59,865 nt of DNA from Verrucomicrobiota bacterium (GTDB lineage: Bacteria; Verrucomicrobiota; Kiritimatiellia; RFP12; UBA1067). A model generated the notes under the pieces. It saw only the letters and a program-made list of their open reading frames with translations. It did no database searches and was not told the DNA's origin. Location of the stretch: the NCBI GenBank assembly GCA_023269675.1, contig JAHFSX010000039.1, positions 1-59,865 on the forward strand, in the 5' to 3' direction. A program made the translations under genes and the position numbers. Of the stretch, positions 42,325 through 49,818 are shown piece after piece; position 1 is the stretch's first letter; each line of letters opens with the position of its first letter.

Positions 42325-44745
42325 ATGAAAACACGGTTGGTTCTTTGGCTTTTGGCGGGGGTCACGCTGGGGCATGCCGCTACCGAAAACATCGCACTGA
42401 ATAAACCGTATACGCTGTCGCCCGCGCCGAACTACAGCTACTGCACCGATCCGGGGGACGCGCAGCAGGTCACTGACGGGGTCTATTCGCGAGGGTATTT
42501 CTGGACGCAGAGAAGCACGGTCGGGTGGAACAATGCCGCGCCGGTGTTCTGCACGATAGACCTGGGCAAGGTGGAGCCGATCTGCGGCCTCTCATGGAGC
42601 TGCGCGGCGGGTGTGGCCGGCGTGACGTGGCCCGAATGTCTGTATGTGCTGGCCAGCGACGACAAGCAAGCCTGGACGTATCTGGGGGACTTGTGCGTGC
42701 TTGGGACTGAGGGCCGCGTGCCGCGCGAGAAGGGCTATGCTCCGTTCCGCTACCAGACGGATAAGTTGAAAGGCCGCGGACGCTACGTCTGCATCGTGGC
42801 GGCGGCGCAGCCGTTCTGTTTCGTGGACGAGGTCGAAGTCTGGCGCGGGTCGGACGTCGGGGTGCCGGGCGCGTTGCCGGGACCGAAAGTGGATGATCCG
42901 AAAACGTTCTATCTGCAGGCCCGCATCCGCTCGGGCGTGGCCGGCCGGCTGCGGGCGGATCTCGCGGCGATCCTCGCGCAGATGGAAGGTCGGTTGCCCG
43001 CGCGGTCGTTGGCGGAGGCGAACGCCATGGCGGCGGCGTTGAAAGTGCAAATCCCGGCTTATGCCGAGGGACTGCCCGCAGAACAAGAAACCATTTTGCC
43101 GTACGGCGTTTTGCACGCGTCGATCCTGGCGCTGCACGCGCCGGTGTTGCGGGCGGCGGGTGTCGGGAAGCCGCTGGTCTGGCAGAGCAACCGCTGGTCT
43201 CCGTTGTCCCTGATTGAGGTGCCGCCGCCGGGGGCGGGCGTGGAAACGGTCACGCTGGATCTGATGCGCGGCGAGGTGCGCGGCGAGACCTTCAACATCA
43301 CCAATCCGGACGAAGAGCCGTTGGACGTTTCGCTCGCGGTCGGCGGGTTACCTTCCGCGGCCAATCTGGAGGTGTGCGAGGTCCTGTTCACGGACACGCG
43401 GAGCCGGACGCCGGTGGCGGCGGCATTGAAACGCCTGTCGCCGGATACAAAAGGGGCGGTTCAGTTGCGCGTGCCCGGCGGTTGCACGCGGCAGGTCTGG
43501 CTTTCTTGCCGCCGTCCCCGCTGCAAGGCGGGAACATACGACGGTGTCGTCGGCGTCGCCTCCGCCGACGGACGGCTGGCGAAGGAGCTCACTTTGCGCG
43601 TGAGGATACGGAATCTGGATTTTCCGGAACGGCCGGCGCTGCATGTGGGAGGGTGGGATTACACGCAGGGAGCGGCCGACTATTACAGGACGCCCGGCAA
43701 TCTCGAGGCGGCTCTCGCCCTGATGCGCGACATGTATGTGGACAGCCCGTGGGCCACGGCGGCCGTTTTCCCGCAGGGTACCCGGTTCGACCGCGAAGGC
43801 CGGTTGCTGAACGGCGACGCGCTTGATTTCTCATCGTGGGACGGGTGGGTGGCGCGCTGGCGCGGCGCGCGGAAGTTCTGTGTGTTTTTCAGTGTCGGCG
43901 AGTCGTTCCATGGGGAGAAGATGGGGACGCCGCGGTTTAACGGCATGGTCGGCGCGTGGCTGGGGGCGTGGACGCGACATCTCAAGGGTCAGGGGCTGAC
44001 GCCTGGGCAGCTGGTGATTCTGCTGGTCGACGAGCCGCATGCGCGGGGGCAGGACGCGGTTATCGTGGCGTGGGCGGCGGCGGTCAGGGCGGCCGACCTC
44101 GGCGTGGTGCTGTTCGAAGACCCGACCTATACCGATCCCGCGAAGGGCGATCCGGCGATGTTCGCGGCGAGTGACGTCTTGTGCCCCAACACCCCCATGA
44201 TGCTGGCGCAGGGTGAGAAGTTCCGCGATTTTTATCGCAGGCAGCAGGCGGCCGGCAAGACGCTCTGGCTCTACTCCTGCAGCGGCCCCGCCAAACTTCT
44301 TGATCCGGTGGCCTATCACCGCGCGCAGGCCTGGCTGGCTTTCCAGATGGGTGCCGTGGGGTCGTTCTACTGGGCTCTCGGCTGCGGCGGCGGCATCGGC
44401 GACTCGTGGCACGCGTATGCGCAGGCGGACTCGGAGTACTCGCCCTACTTTGTGAGCCCCGACAGCGTCATGGAAGGCAAGCACAGCGAGGCTGTGCGCG
44501 AAGGGGTGCAGGACTACGAGTATCTGCGGCTGTTGCGCGAGAGCGCCGGGCGGGTCAAGGCCTCGGGCGTCGCGACGGCATGGCAGGCCCGCGCCCAGGC
44601 GGCGCTGACGGAGGGCGTGGCCGAGGCCCTGAGAGACGTGGCGGCCTCCAATCAGGTCTGGCAGGTCGAGAAAGACCGCTCGGCGATGGACACGGTGCGC
44701 CTGCGGCTTCTTGACCTGTTGGAAACGGCACCGGGCAGCGAGTGA
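42325..44745 (+). CDS. Secreted DUF4091 / GH123-like protein with discoidin-like N-terminus
   Basis: 806 residues. GAGGAGG precedes ATG 42325. Signal peptide ends near HAAT. Residues about 20-175 resemble an F5/8 type C carbohydrate-binding domain (NIALNKPYTLSP, VFCTIDLGKVEPICGLSWS, GRYVCIVAAAQPFCFVDEVEV). After a beta-sandwich comes a TIM-barrel-like domain with LVILLVDEPHARG, whose Asp-Glu pair is a candidate for the catalytic residues of GH123-type enzymes. A DUF4091 end follows (GSFYWALGCGGG, EGVQDYEYLRLLRE). Likely an extracytoplasmic glycosidase; the substrate is not known. A glycan-degradation role matches the sulfatase locus at 11 kb. Confidence 0.88.
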   Translation: MKTRLVLWLLAGVTLGHAATENIALNKPYTLSPAPNYSYCTDPGDAQQVTDGVYSRGYFWTQRSTVGWNNAAPVFCTIDLGKVEPICGLSWSCAAGVAGVTWPECLYVLASDDKQAWTYLGDLCVLGTEGRVPREKGYAPFRYQTDKLKGRGRYVCIVAAAQPFCFVDEVEVWRGSDVGVPGALPGPKVDDPKTFYLQARIRSGVAGRLRADLAAILAQMEGRLPARSLAEANAMAAALKVQIPAYAEGLPAEQETILPYGVLHASILALHAPVLRAAGVGKPLVWQSNRWSPLSLIEVPPPGAGVETVTLDLMRGEVRGETFNITNPDEEPLDVSLAVGGLPSAANLEVCEVLFTDTRSRTPVAAALKRLSPDTKGAVQLRVPGGCTRQVWLSCRRPRCKAGTYDGVVGVASADGRLAKELTLRVRIRNLDFPERPALHVGGWDYTQGAADYYRTPGNLEAALALMRDMYVDSPWATAAVFPQGTRFDREGRLLNGDALDFSSWDGWVARWRGARKFCVFFSVGESFHGEKMGTPRFNGMVGAWLGAWTRHLKGQGLTPGQLVILLVDEPHARGQDAVIVAWAAAVRAADLGVVLFEDPTYTDPAKGDPAMFAASDVLCPNTPMMLAQGEKFRDFYRRQQAAGKTLWLYSCSGPAKLLDPVAYHRAQAWLAFQMGAVGSFYWALGCGGGIGDSWHAYAQADSEYSPYFVSPDSVMEGKHSEAVREGVQDYEYLRLLRESAGRVKASGVATAWQARAQAALTEGVAEALRDVAASNQVWQVEKDRSAMDTVRLRLLDLLETAPGSE

Positions 44746-44857
44746 GAGGGGCGTGTCGACGCCTGCCTTCCGCCGAATATCTAAAGGGTGATGAGAGCCC
44801 CGTTTTCCGGCAGATTGTACTTAAAAAGCGCTTGGTTTTTTGCCCTTCGGCCGGTAA

Positions 44858-44941
44858 TATACACGGTGCCGGCGTGGGCGCGATGACCGCGTGCTACGGA
44901 ACGGCAGGCGGGCCGGCAACGGCCATAAGAGGAGTCAGATT
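44858..44941 (+). promoter_or_regulatory. Promoter/leader copy 1, duplicated upstream of two lipoproteins
   Basis: TATACACGGTGCC begins at 44858, with a possible -35 TTGGTT at 44832 paired to TAATAT at 44855 (17-bp spacer). The leader contains GGCCGGCAACGGCCATA and AGAGGAGTCAG before the ATG. It is near-identical in order and in many bases to copy 2 at 45631. AAAAGCGC precedes both. Confidence 0.7.
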
Positions 44942-45352
44942 ATGAACCGTGTGATTCAGTCATGCTTCGCCATCGCGCTGGCGTCTGTGTTGGCAACCGG
45001 CTGTGCGCATCTGCCCGGCAAGTGCGACTTGGCCAAAGTCGCGAAGGACGCCCAACTTCAGAACGTGACCACGGGTGACGGCACCTTCGAGAACTATCAG
45101 GCGACCGGACACTATACCAGCACCGAGCTCGGTATCGGCGTGGGCTTCCCCCTCGTCTTCAAGCTGATGGAACTCTTCCCTGTGCAGGATGACACGGCCC
45201 AGATGACCCAGATCGCCAAGGACGCCAAGATGGATGGCGCGACGGCCGTCATCAACGCCGAGCCGCCTAAGGGCATCTATACCGGTCTCCCCTTCGTCTT
45301 CGTCGGCCTGTATATCGACAAGGCCGCCGGAACCGGCATCAAGAGCAAGTAA
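44942..45352 (+). CDS. Small lipoprotein, unknown family
   Basis: 136 residues from ATG 44942 (GAGGAG upstream). Lipobox ATGC near residue 20, then AHLPGKCDLAKVAKDAQLQNVTTGDGTFENYQATGHYTSTELGIGVGFPLV. The rest suggests a compact alpha/beta domain (MTQIAKDAKMDGATAVINAEPPKGIYTGLPFVFVGLYIDK), somewhat like YbjQ/heavy-metal-binding-type or TRL-like lipoproteins, but I do not recognise it securely. Its promoter, leader and signal sequence resemble those of the 44-residue lipoprotein at 45715, showing a duplication of the 5' region. Confidence 0.85.
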   Translation: MNRVIQSCFAIALASVLATGCAHLPGKCDLAKVAKDAQLQNVTTGDGTFENYQATGHYTSTELGIGVGFPLVFKLMELFPVQDDTAQMTQIAKDAKMDGATAVINAEPPKGIYTGLPFVFVGLYIDKAAGTGIKSK

Positions 45353-45426
45353 CACGTCAGGCGCTTCCGGGCCCGCAGGCGTGCAACGCGTCTGCGGGTC
45401 CGGAACCCGTGTCTTATATATTTTGA

Positions 45427-45551
45427 TAGCGCTGAAAAAGTCGGAGGACGACACGGAGGTCGTCCCTCCAAGCGCGTCGAGGCGTGTTTTTCCCGCATTC
45501 TGGAGGGTCGGGCTCCGTCCCGACCGGTGATCATCTGTTTTTTCAGCGCAA
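45427..45551. mobile_element. MITE-like element copy 1 (125 bp)
   Basis: Terminal inverted repeats TAGCGCTGAAAAA (45427-45439) and TTTTTCAGCGCAA (45539-45551), 12/13 complementary. Two hairpins lie inside: 45446-45452 / 45459-45465 with loop ACGGAG, and 45506-45512 / 45519-45525 with loop CTCCGT. The two loops are exact complements. Same layout and high similarity to copy 2 at 45905. The 362-bp spacer 45353-45714 holds this element and the second leader only. Confidence 0.85.
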
Positions 45552-45630
45552 CCGATTTTTTCGCACGCGGTCTCCTGCGAATGCGCGATGGGGGAAACAC
45601 CTTATGTAAAAGCGCCGGATTGTTTGGCAC

Positions 45631-45714
45631 TATAAACGGTGCCGACATGAGCGCGACGGGTGCGTTTCACGGGACGGCGAACCGGCCGGCAACGGCCATA
45701 CGGGGAGTCAGGTT
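45631..45714 (+). promoter_or_regulatory. Promoter/leader copy 2
   Basis: TATAAACGGTGCCGAC starts at 45631, followed by GCGCGACGGGTGCG, CCGGCCGGCAACGGCCATA and GGGGAGTCAGG before ATG 45715. Matches the leader upstream of 44942. AAAAGCGCC lies at 45608. Confidence 0.7.
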
Positions 45715-45849
45715 ATGAAACGTTTCATTCTGTCATGCATCGTTTTTGTGTTTTCAGCCGCGTTTTTGGCCGGATGCCATCATGGCCATGGCGGCGGCGG
45801 CCATGGCGACCGCGACTACGGCGGCCACTGGGGTCACCACAACCGGTAA
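45715..45849 (+). CDS. His/Gly-rich 44-residue lipoprotein
   Basis: MKRFILSC start with GGGGAG upstream, a hydrophobic leader and lipobox LAGC at about residues 20-23. The mature peptide is only about 22 residues (HHGHGGGGHGDRDYGGHWGHH then NR), with eight histidines. Such a sequence could bind divalent metal at the membrane surface, but no homologue is recognised. The signal sequence and leader derive from the same duplication as the gene at 44942 (shared QSC/LSC and CF/CI pattern), with an unrelated mature part. Confidence 0.82.
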   Translation: MKRFILSCIVFVFSAAFLAGCHHGHGGGGHGDRDYGGHWGHHNR

Positions 45850-45904
45850 TGATAACTTTCAACGTCCAACGGTCAAGGGGCGTGAGTCCATACTTGAATG
45901 TCGG

Positions 45905-46030
45905 TTGCGCTGAAAAGTGGGCGGACGACACGGAGGTCGTCCCTCCACGCGCACAAAGGCGTGCTTTTCTCGCATTCTGGAGGGTCAGGCTCCGTCCCGA
46001 CCGCGCGCGGAGTGATTTCTTTCAGCGCAA
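45905..46030. mobile_element. MITE-like element copy 2 (126 bp)
   Basis: Perfect 11-bp terminal inverted repeats TTGCGCTGAAA (45905-45915) and its complement (46020-46030). Internal hairpins: 45923-45929 / 45936-45942 with loop ACGGAG, and 45983-45989 / 45996-46002 with loop CTCCGT (one stem mismatch). It is flanked by heptad steps: AACTTTC, AACGTCC, AACGGTC before it (45854-45874) and TTCAGTG, TTGAGCG, TTCTTGC after it (about 46038-46058). Confidence 0.85.
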
Positions 46031-46038
46031 TTGAATCT

Positions 46039-49000
46039 TCAGTGTTGAGCGTTCTTGCGCGGGGCGACTCCGTCAGCCAGGTCCGGGAGCGGAAGAGTCC
46101 GTTGCCGCTGCCCATGCGCGAGGATGCGCATGGCACATCCTGCGGAAAGTGGCACGCCCATCCTTGGGCGTGCGGGGTACGGGGCTCTCAAGCGGGGCGA
46201 CTCCGTCAGCCAGACCCAGGAGTGGACGAGCCACTTGCCGGTGTAGGCGTCGCGGATCACGGTGACGGCGGCGCGCTGCTCGGCGAGCGTGATCGGGTGC
46301 CTGTCGGTCGAGGCGGGCGAAAGCGCCTGGGCCGCGACGACGATCACGAAGATGTTCTGCCGGAACGAGACCTTGTCGACGAGCCCGCGCAGGACGTCCT
46401 CGGCGTAATCATGCATGGGATGAAGGCTGTTCCACATTCCGCCCGCTTCGAGCAATCTGTTGGTCGAGAGGCTCGGCAGCATGTCGGCATAGGAGCGCCA
46501 CCCCATGCTGTAGGGTGCGTTGGCGAGTGCGTTTGAATAGACGTTGGCCCAGTCCGCGAGCTTAAGGTCAATGTCCCTTAAGGGTGTCAACGTCTGAGAA
46601 TTGTCGTACCCGTTCGTCCAGCCGACCTTCACGTCAGCTAGAAGCGCTTTAATCACGGGGGCTTGCTGGGTGTTGGCCTGCACGAGGCCGCGCTTGGGGC
46701 GGTTGGTGGTACTGAGCGTGAAGATGTCAAGCAGCGCCGCGCCGGCGCGGGTCGAGAAGGTCAGCGTGTCGTACTTGAGCGGCAAAGAAACGGTGGACCC
46801 GTCGGGGTCTGTGGCGCCGCGGTCGTACGAGGTGTAGATGTGGCCGAGGTCGCCGATCGTGGTGAAAGGCGCATCGAAGTGGATGAAGGGCAGTTCACGC
46901 ACCTGGGTGCTGAGATTGGTCGTGGCGACAAATTCGGTCCATCGTTCGGGGTCAAATCCTTGCCAACGGGAAGCATAGGCATTGTTGCGAGGGTCAGGGA
47001 TGCTCACGTTCGTGACCGAATGCCAGCCTTGAACGTTATCTCCGCCTGGAGTGAGCAACGCCTCGTCGACGATCACGTCTTCTTCTGGATCAACGCCTTT
47101 CCTGTCGTGAACGGTGACAGCGGGGCGTAGCCAAACTCGATACGGTTCTTTACTGCCTAATGCGCAGAAGTTGGTCGTATAGGTCGTCTGTTCGGCAGAA
47201 CCGTCGACAGGCTGAACCTCTGTGATCTCAGGGAAGGAGACGGTTTTCTTTGGGTAAACAACCCAGTACAGGCCGAACTGGTCGGCTTTCGCCGCGGGCC
47301 GGGTGACCGATCCGTTTTCGGCGTCGATATACACGGGCTCTCCGCTGGCGTCGGTGAGCGCGTATCGGTCTTCTTCCGTCAGGCTTCCCAGTGTGGGTGC
47401 CCGGTGTGCGGGCATCAAGGTGTTGACGATGGAGGGGTTCTGGGTGAAGTAATCGAAGAGGCTCCGCCAGTCGGCGTCGTCGAATTGGGCGGGCCGCAAC
47501 AGCAAATAAGTATAGAGCGCGGAGAGCGAGTTCGTGGGCAGCAGCGCGAAGAGCGCGTTGAGCGAGCGGCCAAGCTCATCGGGCATGGGCAGGGGTTCGA
47601 CCGGCAGGATTTCGGTCGTGACGTAGAGGTTGGTTTGTGCGGCGAAGAGCGGGACGCCGTCATCCGTTACCGGGGAGATTGCGAACGCGACGGCGGAGTT
47701 GGTTGTGACCACCCCCGTGAGTTCGTTGCTGACCGTCACGCCGATGCCCTCCGGAGAGGCTTGCAGGGTCACGAGTCGGTTGGTCACGCCGAGGGAGACG
47801 AAGGGAATCAGGGTGTCGTCAGGGGTGAGGATGGCGCCCAGGACATTCGTGACGTGGACGGAGGTGGTGAGGTTGGACCAGAGCAGGACGGGATAGGGTT
47901 CCGGGACGGCGGTGCCGATGGGGCCGACGAGCCGGTTGGTGGACTGGTCGGGTTCCGAGACCCACTCCACATAGGCGTTGGTGACGTTCAGGAAAGTGTA
48001 GACATTGGTGGTGACGGCGCCGGTCTCGTTGGTGGTGACAATCCCGTAGGTGTCGGGGTAGAAGGCTTTCCAGATGGGGGTGTCGCTGATCGAAAACGCG
48101 CCGTTGGTGTCGGCCACGGGCCAGGAGGGGTGGTTGGTCATGTCGGGGGTGAACCAGAGGTCGCCCTGGTCAATGACGGTCTGCCAGAGCGGGTGGTTCG
48201 CGAGGGAGGGGCCGATCTGGCTCGTGTAGGCGCGTGCCCACGAGTAGAAGAGGGTGCGCATCACGGAGTTGCTTGATCCTGAACTGTTCCAGTCGAACCA
48301 GTCGCGCATCTGACTCTGCGTCCACGGGCGGTTGGTGGTGGTGGCGACATCCGCCGCGTTGGTAAAGATACCCGCATAGAGGGCTGAGTTGTCCGGGGGC
48401 CGGTTGGGCGCGAACGGATACCACAGTTCGATGGCCACGGCGTAACGATTGCTGTAATCAGATGTATTCCCCTTGAAATAATAGGAAGGTTCTTGGGGTG
48501 CGTCAGGGTTGGGTATTCCCGGATTAGGCCCCGGCTTGAATATTGGGAAGACGGAAATCCTGTTGATGAGCGGCACGTCTTCGACCGCGTAGTTGGCACG
48601 CGTGGCCAGTTCGGGCTCAAGCGCGTCGCCGGTTGGGAAATCCGAGACTTGGGGGATGCGGTCATCGTCCATGAAGTTCGCGATGGTCCACGCGAGGTCG
48701 GAGGAATCGGGCCAGCGGTGGAGGGTGGTGGAGGGCTCCTCGTGCCGCATCATTTCCAGCAGGAAGGTCACGGGGTCGAGCCACATCAGCTTGAAGTTCG
48801 CGTCGTTGAACCAGGGTGCGGCTGTGTCCGTAGACTGGGTGCCGAGGGCGAAGTGGTTAGTGAGGCTGTTGATGTTGAATTTCCAGTAAGTGGCGTTCTC
48901 TTTCAGTGCCTGCATGGCTTGGTAAGCTTGAGCCATGTTGAGGTTCAGGACCGGACCGGCGCCGAAGCTGCGCCGCCCCACGGTAGTGCAGGTTTCGAAG

Positions 49001-49818
49001 CAGTCGTAGTGCAGCGGATAGACATCGGGGTCGGGATCGTAGGAGAGGTGAAAGAAGGGGTTCTTCGCGTCCAGCCCCGTCCCCGGGTCGAACAGCGATT
49101 TGAACGGCTCGGTTTGAATCGTCCGGGCTTTGTCCAGCCAGTTGGTGACGTCGGCCTGGCTGTAGCAGATGCGCTGCAGCTTCTGCGTGGTCGGGCCGCT
49201 TGCGAACGTGTTGGCGTCGGCAAACCCGGAGCAGTTGAAGACGAGATAGGCGACGCGCCCGGGCTTGACGAGAAGCTGATCGTCGGCGGAGAGGCTTTCG
49301 AACTGCCTGATCCAGCCGCTTCGGAACGGGCGGCTTCTTCTGTTGTCCAATTGCATCCCGTTGGTCAGTGCGGCGGGGACGAAACGCATGACCGCGGGCG
49401 AGAGCAGGTTGATGGAAGGGGCGCCCCGCTCGGTCGGCGAGGCGAGCGCGTCCGCGGATTGGAAGGCGATATTCGGGTCATTGGTCCTCCCGTACTCGTC
49501 TGAGAACCAGTGTCCGACCGGTGCCAGCCGCTGCTGGGTCAGAAATGAACCTGTGGGGATGGCTTGGTCGGGCTCGGTGTAGTTGGGAGAGGTGAAGGCG
49601 CTTTCGATTTGACGGATCGCCTGGTAGAGGCCGGCGTCCATGTAATTGCGCGCAATGAAACGGCTCTGTTTGCTGGCCGCGGCTTGCCGCTGGAGGCGGG
49701 AGGTGACCAGGAAGGTGACGGCCATGATGCTGAGGACCGTCAGGATGCCCAGGGTGACGATCAGCGTCGCCCCGCGTTGCCCGCGCATGTCGCGCTCAGA
49801 TGGTTGTTGCGTACTCAT
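46039..49818 (-). CDS. Giant GspK/PilX-like minor pseudopilin
   Basis: 1259 residues, several times the usual GspK length. ATG 49818 overlaps the stop of the J-like gene (ATGA). The leader is MSTQQPSERDMRGQRG, then ATLIVTLGILTVLSIMAVTFLV. The prepilin Gly is present, and the absence of Glu at +5 is characteristic of GspK, which caps the pseudopilus tip. The large extracytoplasmic part is Asn/Thr-rich with many TTN and VTN repeats (VTTNETGAVTTNVYTF). The C-terminal ~40 residues are encoded by a palindromic repeat element flanked by a 31-bp duplication, so the native end has probably been replaced. Last gene of the secretion operon. Confidence 0.85.
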   Translation of the reverse strand: MSTQQPSERDMRGQRGATLIVTLGILTVLSIMAVTFLVTSRLQRQAAASKQSRFIARNYMDAGLYQAIRQIESAFTSPNYTEPDQAIPTGSFLTQQRLAPVGHWFSDEYGRTNDPNIAFQSADALASPTERGAPSINLLSPAVMRFVPAALTNGMQLDNRRSRPFRSGWIRQFESLSADDQLLVKPGRVAYLVFNCSGFADANTFASGPTTQKLQRICYSQADVTNWLDKARTIQTEPFKSLFDPGTGLDAKNPFFHLSYDPDPDVYPLHYDCFETCTTVGRRSFGAGPVLNLNMAQAYQAMQALKENATYWKFNINSLTNHFALGTQSTDTAAPWFNDANFKLMWLDPVTFLLEMMRHEEPSTTLHRWPDSSDLAWTIANFMDDDRIPQVSDFPTGDALEPELATRANYAVEDVPLINRISVFPIFKPGPNPGIPNPDAPQEPSYYFKGNTSDYSNRYAVAIELWYPFAPNRPPDNSALYAGIFTNAADVATTTNRPWTQSQMRDWFDWNSSGSSNSVMRTLFYSWARAYTSQIGPSLANHPLWQTVIDQGDLWFTPDMTNHPSWPVADTNGAFSISDTPIWKAFYPDTYGIVTTNETGAVTTNVYTFLNVTNAYVEWVSEPDQSTNRLVGPIGTAVPEPYPVLLWSNLTTSVHVTNVLGAILTPDDTLIPFVSLGVTNRLVTLQASPEGIGVTVSNELTGVVTTNSAVAFAISPVTDDGVPLFAAQTNLYVTTEILPVEPLPMPDELGRSLNALFALLPTNSLSALYTYLLLRPAQFDDADWRSLFDYFTQNPSIVNTLMPAHRAPTLGSLTEEDRYALTDASGEPVYIDAENGSVTRPAAKADQFGLYWVVYPKKTVSFPEITEVQPVDGSAEQTTYTTNFCALGSKEPYRVWLRPAVTVHDRKGVDPEEDVIVDEALLTPGGDNVQGWHSVTNVSIPDPRNNAYASRWQGFDPERWTEFVATTNLSTQVRELPFIHFDAPFTTIGDLGHIYTSYDRGATDPDGSTVSLPLKYDTLTFSTRAGAALLDIFTLSTTNRPKRGLVQANTQQAPVIKALLADVKVGWTNGYDNSQTLTPLRDIDLKLADWANVYSNALANAPYSMGWRSYADMLPSLSTNRLLEAGGMWNSLHPMHDYAEDVLRGLVDKVSFRQNIFVIVVAAQALSPASTDRHPITLAEQRAAVTVIRDAYTGKWLVHSWVWLTESPRLRAPYPARPRMGVPLSAGCAMRILAHGQRQRTLPLPDLADGVAPRKNAQH
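46059..46222. repeat. AAGGATGGGCG-family element copy 3 flanked by 31-bp direct repeats
   Basis: Direct repeats 46059-46089 and 46192-46222 match at 28 of 31 bases. Between them is the element in inverted orientation: stem 46112-46119 / 46126-46133 with loop GAGGAT, and stem 46153-46159 / 46166-46172 with loop ATCCTT; the loops are nearly complementary. The left copy lies downstream in the gspK-like reading direction. Confidence 0.85.

Noticed and set aside
45873..46136. 87-codon minus-strand frame across MITE copy 2
   Set aside because: Built from the repeat element and the duplicated gspK end; no start signal or independent conservation.
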